DNA from: Kryptolebias marmoratus
Taxonomy: Eukaryota > Chordata > Actinopteri > Cyprinodontiformes > Rivulidae
Direction of reading: 5' to 3'
Assembly: GCF_001649575.2 (NCBI RefSeq)
Contig: NC_051451.1
Coordinates: 21,827,111 to 21,891,110 of the forward strand
DNA: 64,000 nt
The position numbers and the translations under genes are program-made. Positions 1 through 13,228 of this stretch are shown here, piece after piece. Below the pieces are notes generated by a model, which was not told the DNA's origin, ran no database searches, and worked only from the letters and a program-made list of their open reading frames with translations. Position 1 is the stretch's first letter; each line of letters opens with the position of its first letter.

Positions 1-3000
1 GATATGATGAATTTGAGATTTTCATTTGTTGTCATTTGTAATCATCAAAATTAAACGAAATAAACATTTGAAATATATGAGTTTGTATGTAATGTATGAA
101 TATAATATACAAGTTTCACTTTTTAAATGGAATTACTGAAATCAACTTACTTTTTCATGATATTCTAATTTTATGACCAGCACCTGTATATCTGGGCTTT
201 TTTTTTTTCTGGAAACATTGTGGGGGTTTTTCTACTATTTTATTTTTCCATATCTTTCTGTGCAGTAATACTGGATGCAAGTCAACTTCATGTGCTTGTA
301 TCAGTGTGTAAGATTTATGCATGAAAGATTAACTGGTTCTAAACTGACCAAAGGTTTGGAAGAGCGTGTTTGGCTGGCAGAACTAATGTAAGAATGGCAT
401 ATTTGAAGCCATAAACAACATGTGCATTATCAGATCTACATATTAAATGCATTTCCTCTTTCACACATGTACAAGACATACAATATACAACATAGTTTGG
501 CACAGAACATTACAAAAACGTAAGTCATGTAAACTTAAGTATTTTGTTTCTAACACACAGAAAACAAGGCCTCAAACTCATCTGTAATCAAACTGTTTTT
601 TTTTAAATGTGATATTTATTCTACGTGTATATGTCTCTGCAACATCAACAAAAGAGTGGAAAACAAATCCTCTGAACTGTAATCTGCTGTGTTCAAACTT
701 AGGATCAATCAAACATCTTCTTGGATCTGTACAAAGAAGCTATAGGTGGCAAAAGTCTGCTCAAAATCCAGTATTTCTGATGCAATGTGTGCATGTGCAG
801 CTACTCTGGAGAATATATAGACAATTTCAGCACCAGAGTGCTTGTGTGAAAGGTTAGTTTAGTGAGTTTAAAACTGAAAAGAATCACATTTGTTGCAGTG
901 TTTTGACTTCTACATTAATATAGCTGTCATATGTGTCTGTAAATGATTTATTTCTACATGTCTCCAAAATAAATGGGTAGAAAAGAAAAGAAAAAATAAA
1001 TAAACACGATGCACTTAAAGCCACTTACACAACATATTTGGCTACAGGAGATGAATTTTGCTACCTTTGTATAACTTCTTCCTAAAAATTTTCACCAAAT
1101 TTATCTCATTTGGCAGAGGTAGCCTGTCTGAGCAGCGTTTACAGTTCCCAAATAAACAATGAAGTTGGTGGGTTTTTTTTATTATTAAAACTCCAAACAG
1201 ACTCTTTATGTTATGTGAACAGAATGTTTCAGGTTAGCTCTGTGATCTTGCATGCACAATGCACAATGATACACAACAGGATTTTATTAAAAAATAAAAA
1301 AGCTTCTCGTGTGATTATTCTATTGCACTCAACAGAGTGTTCAACATTGCTGATTTGGACCTCTCTTTCTTCCACTCATCTCTTCTCACTTCTCTAAAAG
1401 CTCTTTGGTTGTTGTGGTGGATATCTTTTCATTTTACACTAGGGGCAGAATCCTGCAAAAGATTCTATTATAGTGAAAAAAAATTGTCTTTTGTTTTTCT
1501 TCTTTTTTTCTTCCAGCTGAAACAAGAATAAAATGAAGTGCAGCTTTTCAGAACTGAAGTTTGGGCATCAATATAGAAATGTTGACCTGTTCATTTTTTT
1601 TTCCAGTTTGCTACGAAATACCACACCATTTTAGATCTTGTCATGGTGGAAATTATCCTATATGGTTTATGTTTCAAAGGAAAATATATTGTGGCTTTTG
1701 CTGAATATTTTATTCATGCCCTGAAATCATTTTAGATTCACTTCCTTCTGTCTAATTTGAATTGCTAAAACAAGCATGTTTGGAGAAGCCAACCTGGACC
1801 AATTGGACCATGCAAGGTTACCATGAGTCTGACAGGAACAATGGGTTTGTGCTACAACCTTTTGGTTTCAGGGCAAATTCTTGATCTTTAAAGATTCTGC
1901 GTTCAATTACAAAGTAAGGACTCATGGGTAGAAAAAGTTTTTTTCTCACAGAAACAAAAAATAATGTGAATTATTAGAACAATTCTGCACAAAGGTCAAA
2001 AAAATTGTGTTCTCTTCTCTGGTTATTGTCAGCATGTGAATCCAATTGTGTGCTCCTCTTCTGAGCCTAGACTTCAGAAGAGGTTACCCCCTTATACCAC
2101 ATTCCTTAACCTTGCTCTTGCAACACAGTGTGTACAGATCCTGCTGCCCTGTAAGTGCTCAAGATGACGGACAGGTTTTTTAAAAAAAAAACAGTAAACT
2201 AGTCTGACAGGGGCTCTTTTGTCATCTTCTCTTTCACCGTCTAGAAAATCTTTGCTTATCTAGACAGCTTGTCTGATGGAATTTGTCACAAACAAAAGAG
2301 GTGCATTGTCCCTGGTAATTAGTCCATTCTGAATGATGAAAAATATAAAGATGGTTAATCTTTGCATCAAGGATTAAACAAATTATGGACAAGATGAAGG
2401 GAAAATACTGTCATGGCTTATCATAGTATGCTGTTCAATGCAGATACAAACAAAGTTATAACAAAGTATTTGGGAAAATTAAAGAGGCTTTTTGCGTGTA
2501 CTGTCTTGTTTTCCTTGCAGTTTGGGGAGGTCACAGTTGTACAGTTGTGATGGTCTGTTGATGCCATTAAATGCCCCTTTGTAGGCCATCTTTTGTCCCA
2601 TAGATGTCCTACTAGCAAGTAAAAAAAAAGCAAAATTAAATTAAGTTGGCTGGTTAGCGTCAAATTATGACTCTTTTATAGTATTATCTGTTTTCCTGAA
2701 TGTATTTAGTGATTGCTTCTACTTTTGCACAAATTGACAAAAACATGATTTAATAAAATTCTACAAAGTATTTTAAATGTGCAGTTAACTCCCAGTCAAT
2801 TTAAGTCAGAAACTTGGAAATGGGATCACACCAAAAAATTTATTTATACAGCTTTGTGCTGACATAATAATTCTTACTGTAAACTGTGAGGAGCTGAACA
2901 CAATACATATTACCACTTGATAATGATTTGTATAACTTTAGTTTATGTTAAATCACCAAACAGAAAGACACGACTTGTCCTTTCTGCCATTCTAAAGCTT

Positions 3001-5869
3001 CCTTAATGATTTGTTTCTGTTTAACAACCACATATTTCCTGCTGCTTCCCATGTCTGCACCTCATCTTTCTGTGAGATATGACGTTGACCTTTGTCATCT
3101 TATTAATCATATTTGAGAAAGTAAAAGAAGAAAACAAAACATCTTCCCCAGTTTATTTTTAACCTTTCTGGTCAGTGACCATCAAGTCACTTGTGAGCTA
3201 CAAATTTTCCAGTAGTTCTCAACTACTAGGTGACTCCCCATGTTTGTATTTCTAGAAAAAAATGTTAGCACTGGAATTCCAAAATAATATCCTGTATGTT
3301 TTGTGTGACAATCCTATTGTGTCCAGCAGAGATGAATTCTTCCCATTTAAAATAAATATTTAGGTATTTAATAGATCACCTGTGCATCTTTGATCTTCAG
3401 ATAAAACAGCATGTAGGAAGAGGATTTTAAGTTATTGTCTGAGCAAAACAGTGAAACTGGGTACTGGTGCAATTAAGATTAGAGCTGTTTTCAGTGGTTC
3501 TGATAAATACCAGACACCCACGCTGGACTGAGAGAGACTGGTTGGGGAGAAAAAGAGGGAGAGGGCTGAGAGAGTATTTAATCTCTAGTAGTCATTAGAC
3601 GCAGTGTAGAAAAGCTGAGAATGTTGCAAAGCCCAGATGATGATGAGGAGGGTGAGGAGGCATAATGTGGAGGTGATTACAAGCTGAGAGGACGTGTGAA
3701 CAGGCGAGTGAACATTTGAGAGGAGGTAGTGAGGTCAGGTGGTCACCGATGCTGAGTGTTGAGATGTGTCTGTGTCGTTGCACAGACCAAATGAAAACAT
3801 GGGAACGTATTTAAACTGTAACATTAGATTTACAATCTCACAAGATGGCAATCTCACAATTACTTAAAGCTGTTTCGCCCTCTGGCATATCCTGATAATT
3901 GCAATATAAACTCACAATCAAAGACTCTGCATTTATTTCAGGAGGGAGGTGGGAGAGTGTGTGCATTTGTGTGTGTGTGTTTGGGGGGCGGGTTGCATGT
4001 GTGTGGAGGGGCTGGGGTCAGGCACCAGGGATTAATTCTATATTGTTTCACGTTAAAAGACAAGTATTTTGGCTCCTTCTTTCAAAAGTCATCAAAGATT
4101 CTCATACAATACACAGTAACATTCTTAACCATTCTTATAGTTTTTTACTAATTAGAAAGGCATAACATGCTTAATAAACTCACAGAATAAACAGGCCAGA
4201 AGCCACTACTTGGGTAGCATTCCTAGCTTGTCTTTATGCGTTGCAATCACCTCGCAATGCAGTCTGAACGTGCATGGGATCTATTCAAAATTACTATTCA
4301 AGATTTTGTGTTTCTTTTATCTGTTATTTTAAATAGTTTGCTTCTAAATTGCTATGCTAGTTTCAAGTATTTAAAAAAAACTTGTAAGATATACATAAGG
4401 ATATAAAACATGTTTTTAAAAGAAATTTCCTGTCCTTGAACAGGACATGGAAACCCAAAAGATTGCACAATTTATGTTTATCACCATTTAAGGAAGCACA
4501 TTATATGAGAAATAGAACATTAGACAACTCAAACATAGCTGTAGATATATTTATCAAGCTCTTTTAATTTAAATAAATGTTAAAACAACCTGCTGGTGTC
4601 ACAAGAATACAGTTACTAAATTTTGTGGAGATCTAGTACAGCAAAATATGAATGTAAGTATAATCTTTTATAATAAAAAAACTAAAAAAAATGTTAATCT
4701 ATTTCATTTGGAACAAAGGAAAGGCAAAAAAATAAAATAAAATATGAATTACAAAATTTTTCATCCATTATTGTATTAAATTTGATTTTACATATTTGTT
4801 AGTCATGGTCACACAGTTTATACACAGTAACACAGAGCAGTAAATGTTACAAATAACCTGGATGCTAAGCCAGAAATTAGTGAAACTGGTACAACAACAC
4901 AAACGTATCTTTGTTAGGGACTTAAAGAGATTTATACGGTTTACTTCGGCCCCTTCCAGGAGTCTGCGAATCTTTGTGTGTACGTGCACGTGTTTGTGAA
5001 CTTTGCAACAGTAAGTTCTCATTTCAAAAGCTTTCTGCTGTGTCTGAACAAGCTTACACCTCAGCCAACCTAAGTCGGCCGATTATAAAGGCTTGTATTT
5101 ATTCATGTGTAACAGTGTCAAAGGGAGTCTGTTTAAGTGTTGTTTTATCCCACATCCACTGTACCGTTTCATATTCTTGATGTGCACAGATTCATTGGTG
5201 CATCAACGTGAATTGCATACTAGGTGGGTTTTGTTTATAATTTTTGCAGACCTGCAGAAGTAGCTTTGTGCATGCTGACGCAGGTTGAAGCTGTATGTCG
5301 TCAACGCTCAGTCTTGCTGAAACTGATCTCCATACAATGAAGTGAACTTGGAAACTTGAAAAACAAGGTGTTTGTCTCTTGATTAAAATTAACCACTTCA
5401 GAATAATGTGAAACTGGATGTTAAAAAAGAGAGAGAATGGAAAATGTTCAGGTCACTGATTGCTTCATGTGGGTAGTTTAGTTTTATATTAAGTCTCGAT
5501 AGATAATTTTTAACCAGCTTTAATGACAAATGTTACAGCTGCAACAAGTGACCCTGAGCCAAACACTTTCACCTTGGTCTACAAAAGTAAAAAGCTTAAC
5601 TAAGTGAAAGCGGCATTGTGTGTTTGTACGTGTGTGTGAGTGATTAGCAGTTACTGGAGCAACAGTAGCAGCAAGTCACAACCCTTCTTGAGGTAAACTT
5701 GTCCAGTCCAAGAGGCTCCACATCATGGCACTGATGGATTGCATGACTTTTGCTGTTGCCATCCATCCAACTATCTGCCAGCTAACCATCTAGGATGCTA
5801 CTTTAGAAACTATTAGATTCCAAATAGAGTCACACTTTTCCAAAGTGAAGGAGGAAAATATCTGACATC
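1..5869. other. Intergenic / tmem72 upstream region, no gene recognised
   Basis: AT-rich DNA with many short chance reading frames but no exon chain with consistent splice phases and no recognisable protein. There are short T, A and GT runs, and a GT-rich patch near 3960-4000. The last few hundred bases should hold the tmem72 promoter and 5' untranslated sequence, but I see no clear TATA box or CpG-rich block. Confidence 0.5.
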
Positions 5870-8800
5870 ATGGGGAACTCAGAGAGCATGTGGTGGATTT
5901 TAGTTGAGAGCACATGCAGGATCCTTGGGGTTTCTACAGCCATAGGTAAGATGAAATGTGACCTGTTCGGTCTCTGCTGATATACAGTGTATTCCATGTA
6001 TAAATTGTATTTTACAGAATTTTACTGAATAAATATGTTAAAATATCAGGTTTTGACACAGACCAACTGAATTCATGACCTTCAGAACTCTATAAACCAC
6101 CTTGTTGCTGATTTATAGCGCTTTTAAAAGCGTACGTGATAGGACAGCTATCCTTGTCCTTCCTCCTCTGCTTTGTTCAGGCTCTTAGGGGCTGATTACG
6201 CACAGCACATTAAATCTACATGGAGGAAAAAGCTCTCCGGTTGCTGGCTTTCTCAAAAGTATGGAACCCTCATTGCTAAATTTAAACAGCTGCAGACACT
6301 GAGCATTAACTTAGAGACATGTGCCTGACATCATACCAGCACTTAGTCTCTGTATCCAGCTGGGTTATTAGGCTTAACTGAACAAGCTGGTATACATTTA
6401 CACCCACAAAAGCACTGTGTGTTGTGTTTGTGTGTATTTATGTATGTTTATGATATGTGTGTATGTGTGTGCTTGTTTGACTGTCAGCCTGTTGGCATAT
6501 CTACATGTCCGGGTTAGGCTGTTTGCCTCTGTGTGTGTCTGGTATAAACATCTGTGTAGGCAGCACATATATGTTAATTTTCAGCAGAGCTCTATGAAAT
6601 GTTAATTCCTCTCACACTCTCAAAACTACTAAAAACCATTAATCCACATCCTTCTTGTTTTCCCTCCAGTGGAGATTGTATCTCTGAGTTTCTGGTGAGC
6701 TGCAGCCAAAAGAAATTACTTCCATGTGTTCAACAGTGATCACTGCAAAGCCTAGCTTATCTAACAGGGAAAAGACAGGTTAAAACTTCTTTTTGAGTTT
6801 AAAGATACTTTTTGGGTCCAATTTTGAAGTTATAGGAGGTGTGGGTAAAGTGGCTTCCAAATCTTGCAGCACTCCGTGACATGAACTGAACACTCCATTG
6901 ACAAATGACCTGATTTCAAAATAATGCAAAAAAAGTAACAATGTTTTTTAGTCGATTTTCCAAGATTTTTTCTTGGAAAATAAAGTCTAGAGAAACCTTT
7001 TGAGCACCTGTATGGTCAATAAACTTATTACTAACACTTTTGGCAAGTATCACAGCTTGTAAACAGTTTTTTTGTTGTTGCCAGTTAAGAACCTCACTGC
7101 AATTTTCTTTTCCCTTCCTGCAAAATAAGTTTTATGAGACTTGAGGGCCAACATTCACTTACTACTATGTTTGACAACTAGCCACTGTGTTCTCGTGATT
7201 TTAAGTCAAAGGACTGCAGCGTCTTTTAGCTTTTAACCCCATGAGGTTTTAGTTGTACATTTTTGAGATTTTTCTGATGGATCCTTTTTTTATTCTTATT
7301 TTTGCACCGGATTTGATGTTTGCCTCTAAAATTTTCAGTAAAATGTTGCCTCTGACGCTGACCTTCATACAGGTTTAAAGAGCTCTTTTCATAAAACTCA
7401 GAATCTTTTTCTGCAAACATATCTTTGCTCATTGCGGTTAAAATCTTCTGTTTTAAATTCACCAATCTACAAAAATTGTTTCAGAAATGGATCAAGTTTG
7501 TTTAGATCATAATGTAGAAACTCCAGACGCTGGGCTTTGTGGTAAAGACACAGAAGTGGTTTTCCTCCGTTTTTTCTCTTCTGTGAAGGTCATGTACTGT
7601 ATGCACCACTGCTGCAGCACAGAAAAAAACAAAACAGTGCATATCTTTCATAAAATCTTTTGCTGTTAAATTGTGCTTTTAATTTGAGTCTTTATCAATT
7701 CAACAACCCATAGTTTTGAAAAAAAATTTTGTCTTCCTTTCTGGTTCTCCAGTCAGTTTGACCTCTTTCATTCAAGGAAAACTCCAAATTTCTTCAAATA
7801 CTTTGGTACAAACAAAGCAGAGTATAAGGCATCTCTTTCGTCTGACTTTTTTGTGTGTACTCAATGCATGGAAAACATTGCTGTTAAATGGTGGGACGAG
7901 ATTTTAGGAGTCTGAGATGTTTTTAAGTTTTGAAACTCATACCACCTGGCATTTCCCAAAGAAGTCCACAGCTCAAACAAGCTGATTAGGTTCTCAGACT
8001 TAAGTCTCGTGAAATGGTCAGTTTTGAGTTATTCTGTTTGTTTGTTTTTTTGTGCTCAGAACTTGTATCATAAAAATGCTAAATATGACTTGTGCTCTAA
8101 TGTATTTTAGTAATGTTCTTTTTTATGTCATCACCATCTCTCTGTGTGATGTATGACTTTAACTTGACTTTATTTTAGCCATTTAAAGTGAGTTGTATTT
8201 AGTTTCAGTGGGAAGAAAAAACAGCTTTCGGTCAGAACTTAAATTAGTTGATAAATCGTGCAGAAAAGATCAACTTTATGTTACATAAGCAAAAAGATCA
8301 AATCCTGGAGAAATGCAGCACAGTAAAGCGATATGACAAATGCACATAATAAAAGACAAAAAGAAAATAAAATACAGTACAAAACAATGTCAAGTTCCAC
8401 CACAGTGGAAATATTAAAAATATTTATCTAACTTTGATATGTTTACACTAAAATACAATCCAGCCTCAAGCAAATGAAAAAATCCTGAAGAAAGTCTGAC
8501 ACCTGGTGGACAGAATCTGCTGCAACAATGAAGAAAAAAAAAAACGTTTTTCTTCCTATTTTTCAGTGCTGTGTGCTGTGGGAGTGGAGACAGTACAGCA
8601 GGGAGAATTCAACAGCCTTGGCATCTACCTACTGTAAGTATTTAGATCAAGAGCCATGTTGTGGCTTCCAATATTGCCAGAACTTAAATCTTCAAAGCCT
8701 GAGTCTGACATACTTGAGGTAGGGGGGGAAATAGTATTTTTGTTCTACAAATAGCCCGAACAAAGAATTATGTGGTCTGTGAGCTTTTAGGAAACAGTTG

Positions 8801-11683
8801 TGGCCCTTTTACACGGGCTCGGCCTTCTACTTAGCTCTACTTGGCTTGCTTCTTAGTACTTCTCTATTTTGTATTTTGTACTGTAAAGCCGTTATTCTGG
8901 CTGCTTTTATAATCTGCTACATAGAAAAAACACTTGCAGGGAGATGAATGGGGGGAAAGAGATACAAGGAATATGTTGGAAATAAATATTATTATGCCCT
9001 CACAATGTTTTGTGTGCCCTCGCAAAAACCCTTTGTGTTACCTTTCAATACTATTAAAGGTACCTTGGGCTCTGAAATAGTGGAGCCAATACCGCACCGT
9101 CATAAAGAACCGATGCACCACCTTCATTTTATGTTATTTGTTTAATGTGTGGATTGGCAGCCAGTTTAATATAAATCCTTTCATTTGTCCATGTTGTTGT
9201 ACTTAATAAAACATTTATTTTTAAATATAACAATATAGACGCATGAATGATTATGTATATATACTTGGTTTGAATGCATTATCTATATATTACATGTCTA
9301 AGTGTATCACTTCCTCCCCACATTTCAATTTCATGTGTATTATGTTTGAACTCAAGGTCAATTTGATGATACCCATAAATAAATGTTTCTCCTCCAGTAT
9401 ACTGTGTCATCAAGTCTGTTTCTGAAGCTGCATTTAATTGTATGTAGTATGTTCGATTCTAATAAAAACAGTGTTTATGATATGTGTTTTATTGTGGGCT
9501 AGCTGAAGGCATGCACAGTACTGAGATTCTGTTTCTCGTTATTGTGTCCATGCTTCATAGCTGCACCCTACAGTGATTTGTTTTCTGTGTTTTCTATCCT
9601 CAGCTTTAACAATTTTGTTACAATACAAATCAATAAAGAGCTTCTGTTTTCCCATTTCTAGTCCAACTCTGCCACCTTTAGGGTATTTTTGGCATGTCTA
9701 GCTTCTACTGTCTGACCTTTTAATAATACCTTGGATGCTTAGAGGTTTAGCTTTTACCTGTTTACATTTGTGAAAGCTTCAACTTCTTAAGCAGCTTCAA
9801 CCAACAGCTTTCAGCTTGCAGCATTCAGTTTTTTGCAGAACAATGTTTCTAGTTCTGTATTAATTTATAGTGCACAGCTAAAACAAAAATGTAAGAGTAT
9901 ACAGAAAACCTTGAGAAGTGCCGTGAATGTTGTGATAAGCTTTTGCAAGAACCAGCCAACAATTAACTGAACTGAAAGGAGTCTTGGAGAACACAGTTGT
10001 GAGGCAGGAAGTTAATATTGTTGCCTCACAGCTTTACAATTTCTGAAAGGGAGCTTTATGACACAAGTAATTATTTAGTAATTATAGCCAGTCATAGTGA
10101 CTGTTTCTCTCTCTCCTTCGATCTCTCTTTTTACTTTGGTTTTCCACAGTTACAGTGATGTGTTGATGGCCTCATTTACAGGTTCACCTGTATGAGTATG
10201 AAAGGTTTTTGAGAGGGAACACAATACTATTGCGAGGGAATGCAATCATTTTTTTTCCAGCATGCCTCTTAGAGGGCTCTGTAAAAAGATGATGGGAGGT
10301 ACAAAGTGCAGAAATGAGAGCAGCCCTCCTCCACTTTTCAATATATTTCTGTGTCACAGATAAACTCCCACAGAGCCAACATGTCTCCAAGGACACTATT
10401 CTGTCTGCGCACACACACACACAGAAACTGTTCTTCCTCCAAAAACTGACCTACTTAGGGGCAGTTTATATAGAATAAAAACTGATTGTATTAGTGAGTC
10501 TGTCTGTGTCTCTCAAATATTTCTCCAATCTACAGAACGTCTTCTGCTGGCATCATGATGTTTGAGTTAGCCTACTTCCTGGATGCTTTTTTATCCATGT
10601 GTCTGCCGTGAGTACACAACCTTTCTTTGCTAGTTTGGATGAACACTTTCAAAACTTACTGAATTGAAAGCATCCCAGAAAGACTGAGTCTTTCACAAGT
10701 ACTGTAAAGCTGTAAAGCTGTTCCTTGAACGGTTTTAGAACAAATTTTTACAACCTGTATCACAGTTCAAAATCTACATAATGTATAATGCTTGTAACTT
10801 TCTGTCCCTCAGGTGAAACTACATTAAAAAAGACATTATTTTTGCAATACAAATTAACATATTCTGGAAAAGTATTTTCATTTATCCTGTCTTTGTTTTT
10901 ATAGCTGTCCTCCAAACTGGCAGGTGTTTGTCTTGTGGGGGAAAATGGCTCACGTTGGAGGTTTCCATAAATTCCTGTATTACTCCATCATGTCAGTGGT
11001 TTGCTTCCTGCATCCTGTGTTGGTGTGGCATGCAATTATTCCAGGTAAAATATCACTGCCAACCTTTACAGCATTAATTATTCTTAAAAATAAACACTAT
11101 TAAGCTTACTATTGGTGTCCCATTCCAACAACAGAGCATTGGGCCCACAAAACTGAAGTAGGCACATGAAACTTAAACGTCATTAAATTTGTATGTTATT
11201 ACTGGATTGTTCTGCTGGGGAATAAAACCATTGAAACAGAGCATATTTCTCTCTGCAGGGTCAATGCTTCTGATGACAGCCCTTTTTAACTTTGTATTGA
11301 GCAAGAAAAAAAAGACCAAGTCCAAAAGTCCACTAGAGAGCAACAGCAACCAAGGGCCAACGACGATCTGCGTGACAGACAGATCCAACTCACAAAGCAC
11401 GTTTTCAGTCTTTGAAACGGGGACAGGAAGGAGGGGAGAGGGGCTCGCAGTCTCAGACACAGTCCACAGCTTTAGTCCTGAAGAAAGAGAGGGTATCCAG
11501 GCCATGCTAGGCCGGGCACTGACAGCATCACCGGAAGGCTCAGACAGGAGGAAGAGGTGGAAAGAGAGGAAATTAACATGGTTCAAACGGGGAGTGGAGC
11601 CTGTGGAGAGGGAGATGGAGGAGATAGATGATGAGACTGAGCCAGACACCACTTCAGACACTGCACCGATGATCACTGACTGA
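5870..11683 (+). CDS. tmem72: tmem72, transmembrane protein 72 (5 coding exons, 259 aa)
   Basis: Coding exons are 5870-5945, 8567-8633, 10536-10607, 10905-11044 and 11259-11683. All have GT-AG introns and their phases (1,2,2,1) close into 259 codons plus TGA. The protein resembles human TMEM72 as I recall it: an N-terminal ESTCRILGVSTA segment, then CFLHPVLVWH-IIPGSM, a basic LSKKKKTK stop-transfer patch, and a C-terminal TTSDTAPMI motif. Hydrophobic stretches near residues 15-33, 44-70, 94-115 and 118-134 suggest a four-pass membrane protein. The roughly 125-residue hydrophilic tail after the last one should be cytosolic and is encoded by the last exon. The start lies in a short first exon whose sequence matches the family N-terminus. 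Molecular function is not established. The neighbour rassf4 matches human gene order. Part of the last exon is duplicated at 18.2 kb. Confidence 0.9.
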
Positions 11684-12322
11684 ACAGCTTCTCCGCACTC
11701 AGCTCCTTACAGGTGAAACATAATAGAGGGAACCCATAATCTGTTCATACAGACTCACTTTAAACTTACTGTGAATATTATTTTATCCAGATGAAGTTAA
11801 AATGACAAGGAGTAACTTTTTAATGTTTGGTGTTATTGTGGTTTCATCTCCTGTTTTATTAGAGTGAGATAAGGTCTGGAAAAGAACCGTCTGCAAAATG
11901 ATTCCCTTCCATGGTCCTGGTGGTTACCAAAAGCTGAAATTGCACTAATCAGAAACCATTATTAGTTTTCATATCTCAAACACTGTCATATTTTTAGAAG
12001 CAACAAACAATACATCTGTCAGCAAGCGTATTTGACTTTCTGCACACTGAAGTTGGGCCTCCCTCTCTGAGAGGCTAAGTTCAGATTAAAACTTGACCAA
12101 AAAAATTATTTAGATCAGATCTTTTTGTCTTGTTTTCTTTAAAGTCAGTAGTCAAAGTACAACCTTACACAGGCAACTTTAAGCTCTTTACTTATTTTAC
12201 TTATTTAAAATAAGACAATGTACATTAACATTCAAAACGTTTAATGTAAGTAAAACCAAGTTAATCTAAAGGTTGATTTTGGTCTGTACAAAAGTGTAAA
12301 TAATCACATAAATTTCTATTAC

Positions 12323-12364
12323 AATAAACTATTGAATAGTTTAAAGCCACATTACTACAATAAA
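12323..12364 (+). terminator. Candidate tmem72 poly(A) signals
   Basis: Two canonical AATAAA hexamers 36 bases apart lie about 640 bases after the stop codon. The assignment to tmem72 is inferred from position only. Confidence 0.45.
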
Positions 12365-13210
12365 ACACACTAAAGTTTCAATGTTTAAGAAATATTACAC
12401 AATAATGAAAAGCTGCTTTCCTGACAGCAAACAGTTAAAGAAATAGTAAAAGTATTATGTATTTTCTCTGCAAAATCAAAATGTGGATCAAACATTTTAC
12501 TCAGTTTGTAGTATTGTAGAGGGCATTGTGGACATAATTCACTATGAGCAGCTTGTAATGAAACTGTAGGCAGTTCTTCACATAAACATGTGCTGTTCAC
12601 TTATGTAGTTGTAGTTTCCCCTTTAAAAGACTGTTTTGTCTTTAGCTGACTGTTATTTTGTCTACTTTACAAAAACACCTGTTTTTTTTCTCATAAAAAA
12701 GAGAGAATTTTCGGCACTGTTCTGTTGTATGGGATTAAAAATAAACTACATACAGAGTCGTGTGTCAAAAAGGAAAAAGGTGTTGTCTTCCTTTTTTATC
12801 AGCTCCACAGTGTCCAGATACAACCTAATGAAATCTGAGGGAAATACTTTGCAGACATATCAGAAGTGAAAAAAAAATGATGTGATCATTTAAATGAAGT
12901 ATTCATTGCTCATTTCTCTTTTTAATGATTGAGCTTTGACAGTAAACAGCCACTGGCTGTAAGCACAGCTGAAGTCATTGTCTAGCTAAGCTTAATGAAG
13001 TATTTCTAAGTTCCTGGGGTCCTGAGTTTTCCAGTTCACTACTGTGGACTGTTGTGTGAAGCCTTTTAGGAATGATCCAAATGTGGCTTTGTGAATATTT
13101 ATCACTCTTAACTAAAATATATTTGATGAACAAATGTTTGATAACTGAAATTGTCAAAGTTTAGTAGAATCACAAAATACTAAAAATGCACAACTTCAGC
13201 AAATCAGCTG

Positions 13211-13216
13211 TTTATT
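13211..13216 (-). terminator. Candidate cep55-like poly(A) signal very close to the stop codon
   Basis: AATAAA on the minus strand begins 12 bases after the TAA stop at 13229-13231. If used, the 3'UTR would be only a few tens of bases. Signals further downstream are possible. Confidence 0.35.
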
Positions 13217-13228
13217 AAGACAGTATGA

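Larger units (their letters stand above)
11684..13228 (+). other. tmem72 3' untranslated region and intergenic spacer
   Basis: This follows the tmem72 stop. Two close AATAAA signals at 12323-12328 and 12359-12364 are the best candidates for its poly(A) signal, giving a 3'UTR of roughly 0.65 kb. The rest, up to the convergent cep55-like stop, holds no supported gene. Confidence 0.5.

Noticed and set aside
8800..8880. CTCGGC/CTTGGCTTG-rich stretch in tmem72 intron 2 resembling a fish MITE fragment
   Set aside because: Too short and degenerate, and no terminal repeats or target duplication could be found.
11173..11676. Minus-strand 167-codon frame antisense to the tmem72 last exon
   Set aside because: It is the mirror of a coding exon with clear family identity on the plus strand. 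The Ser/Leu-rich composition is typical of a shadow frame.
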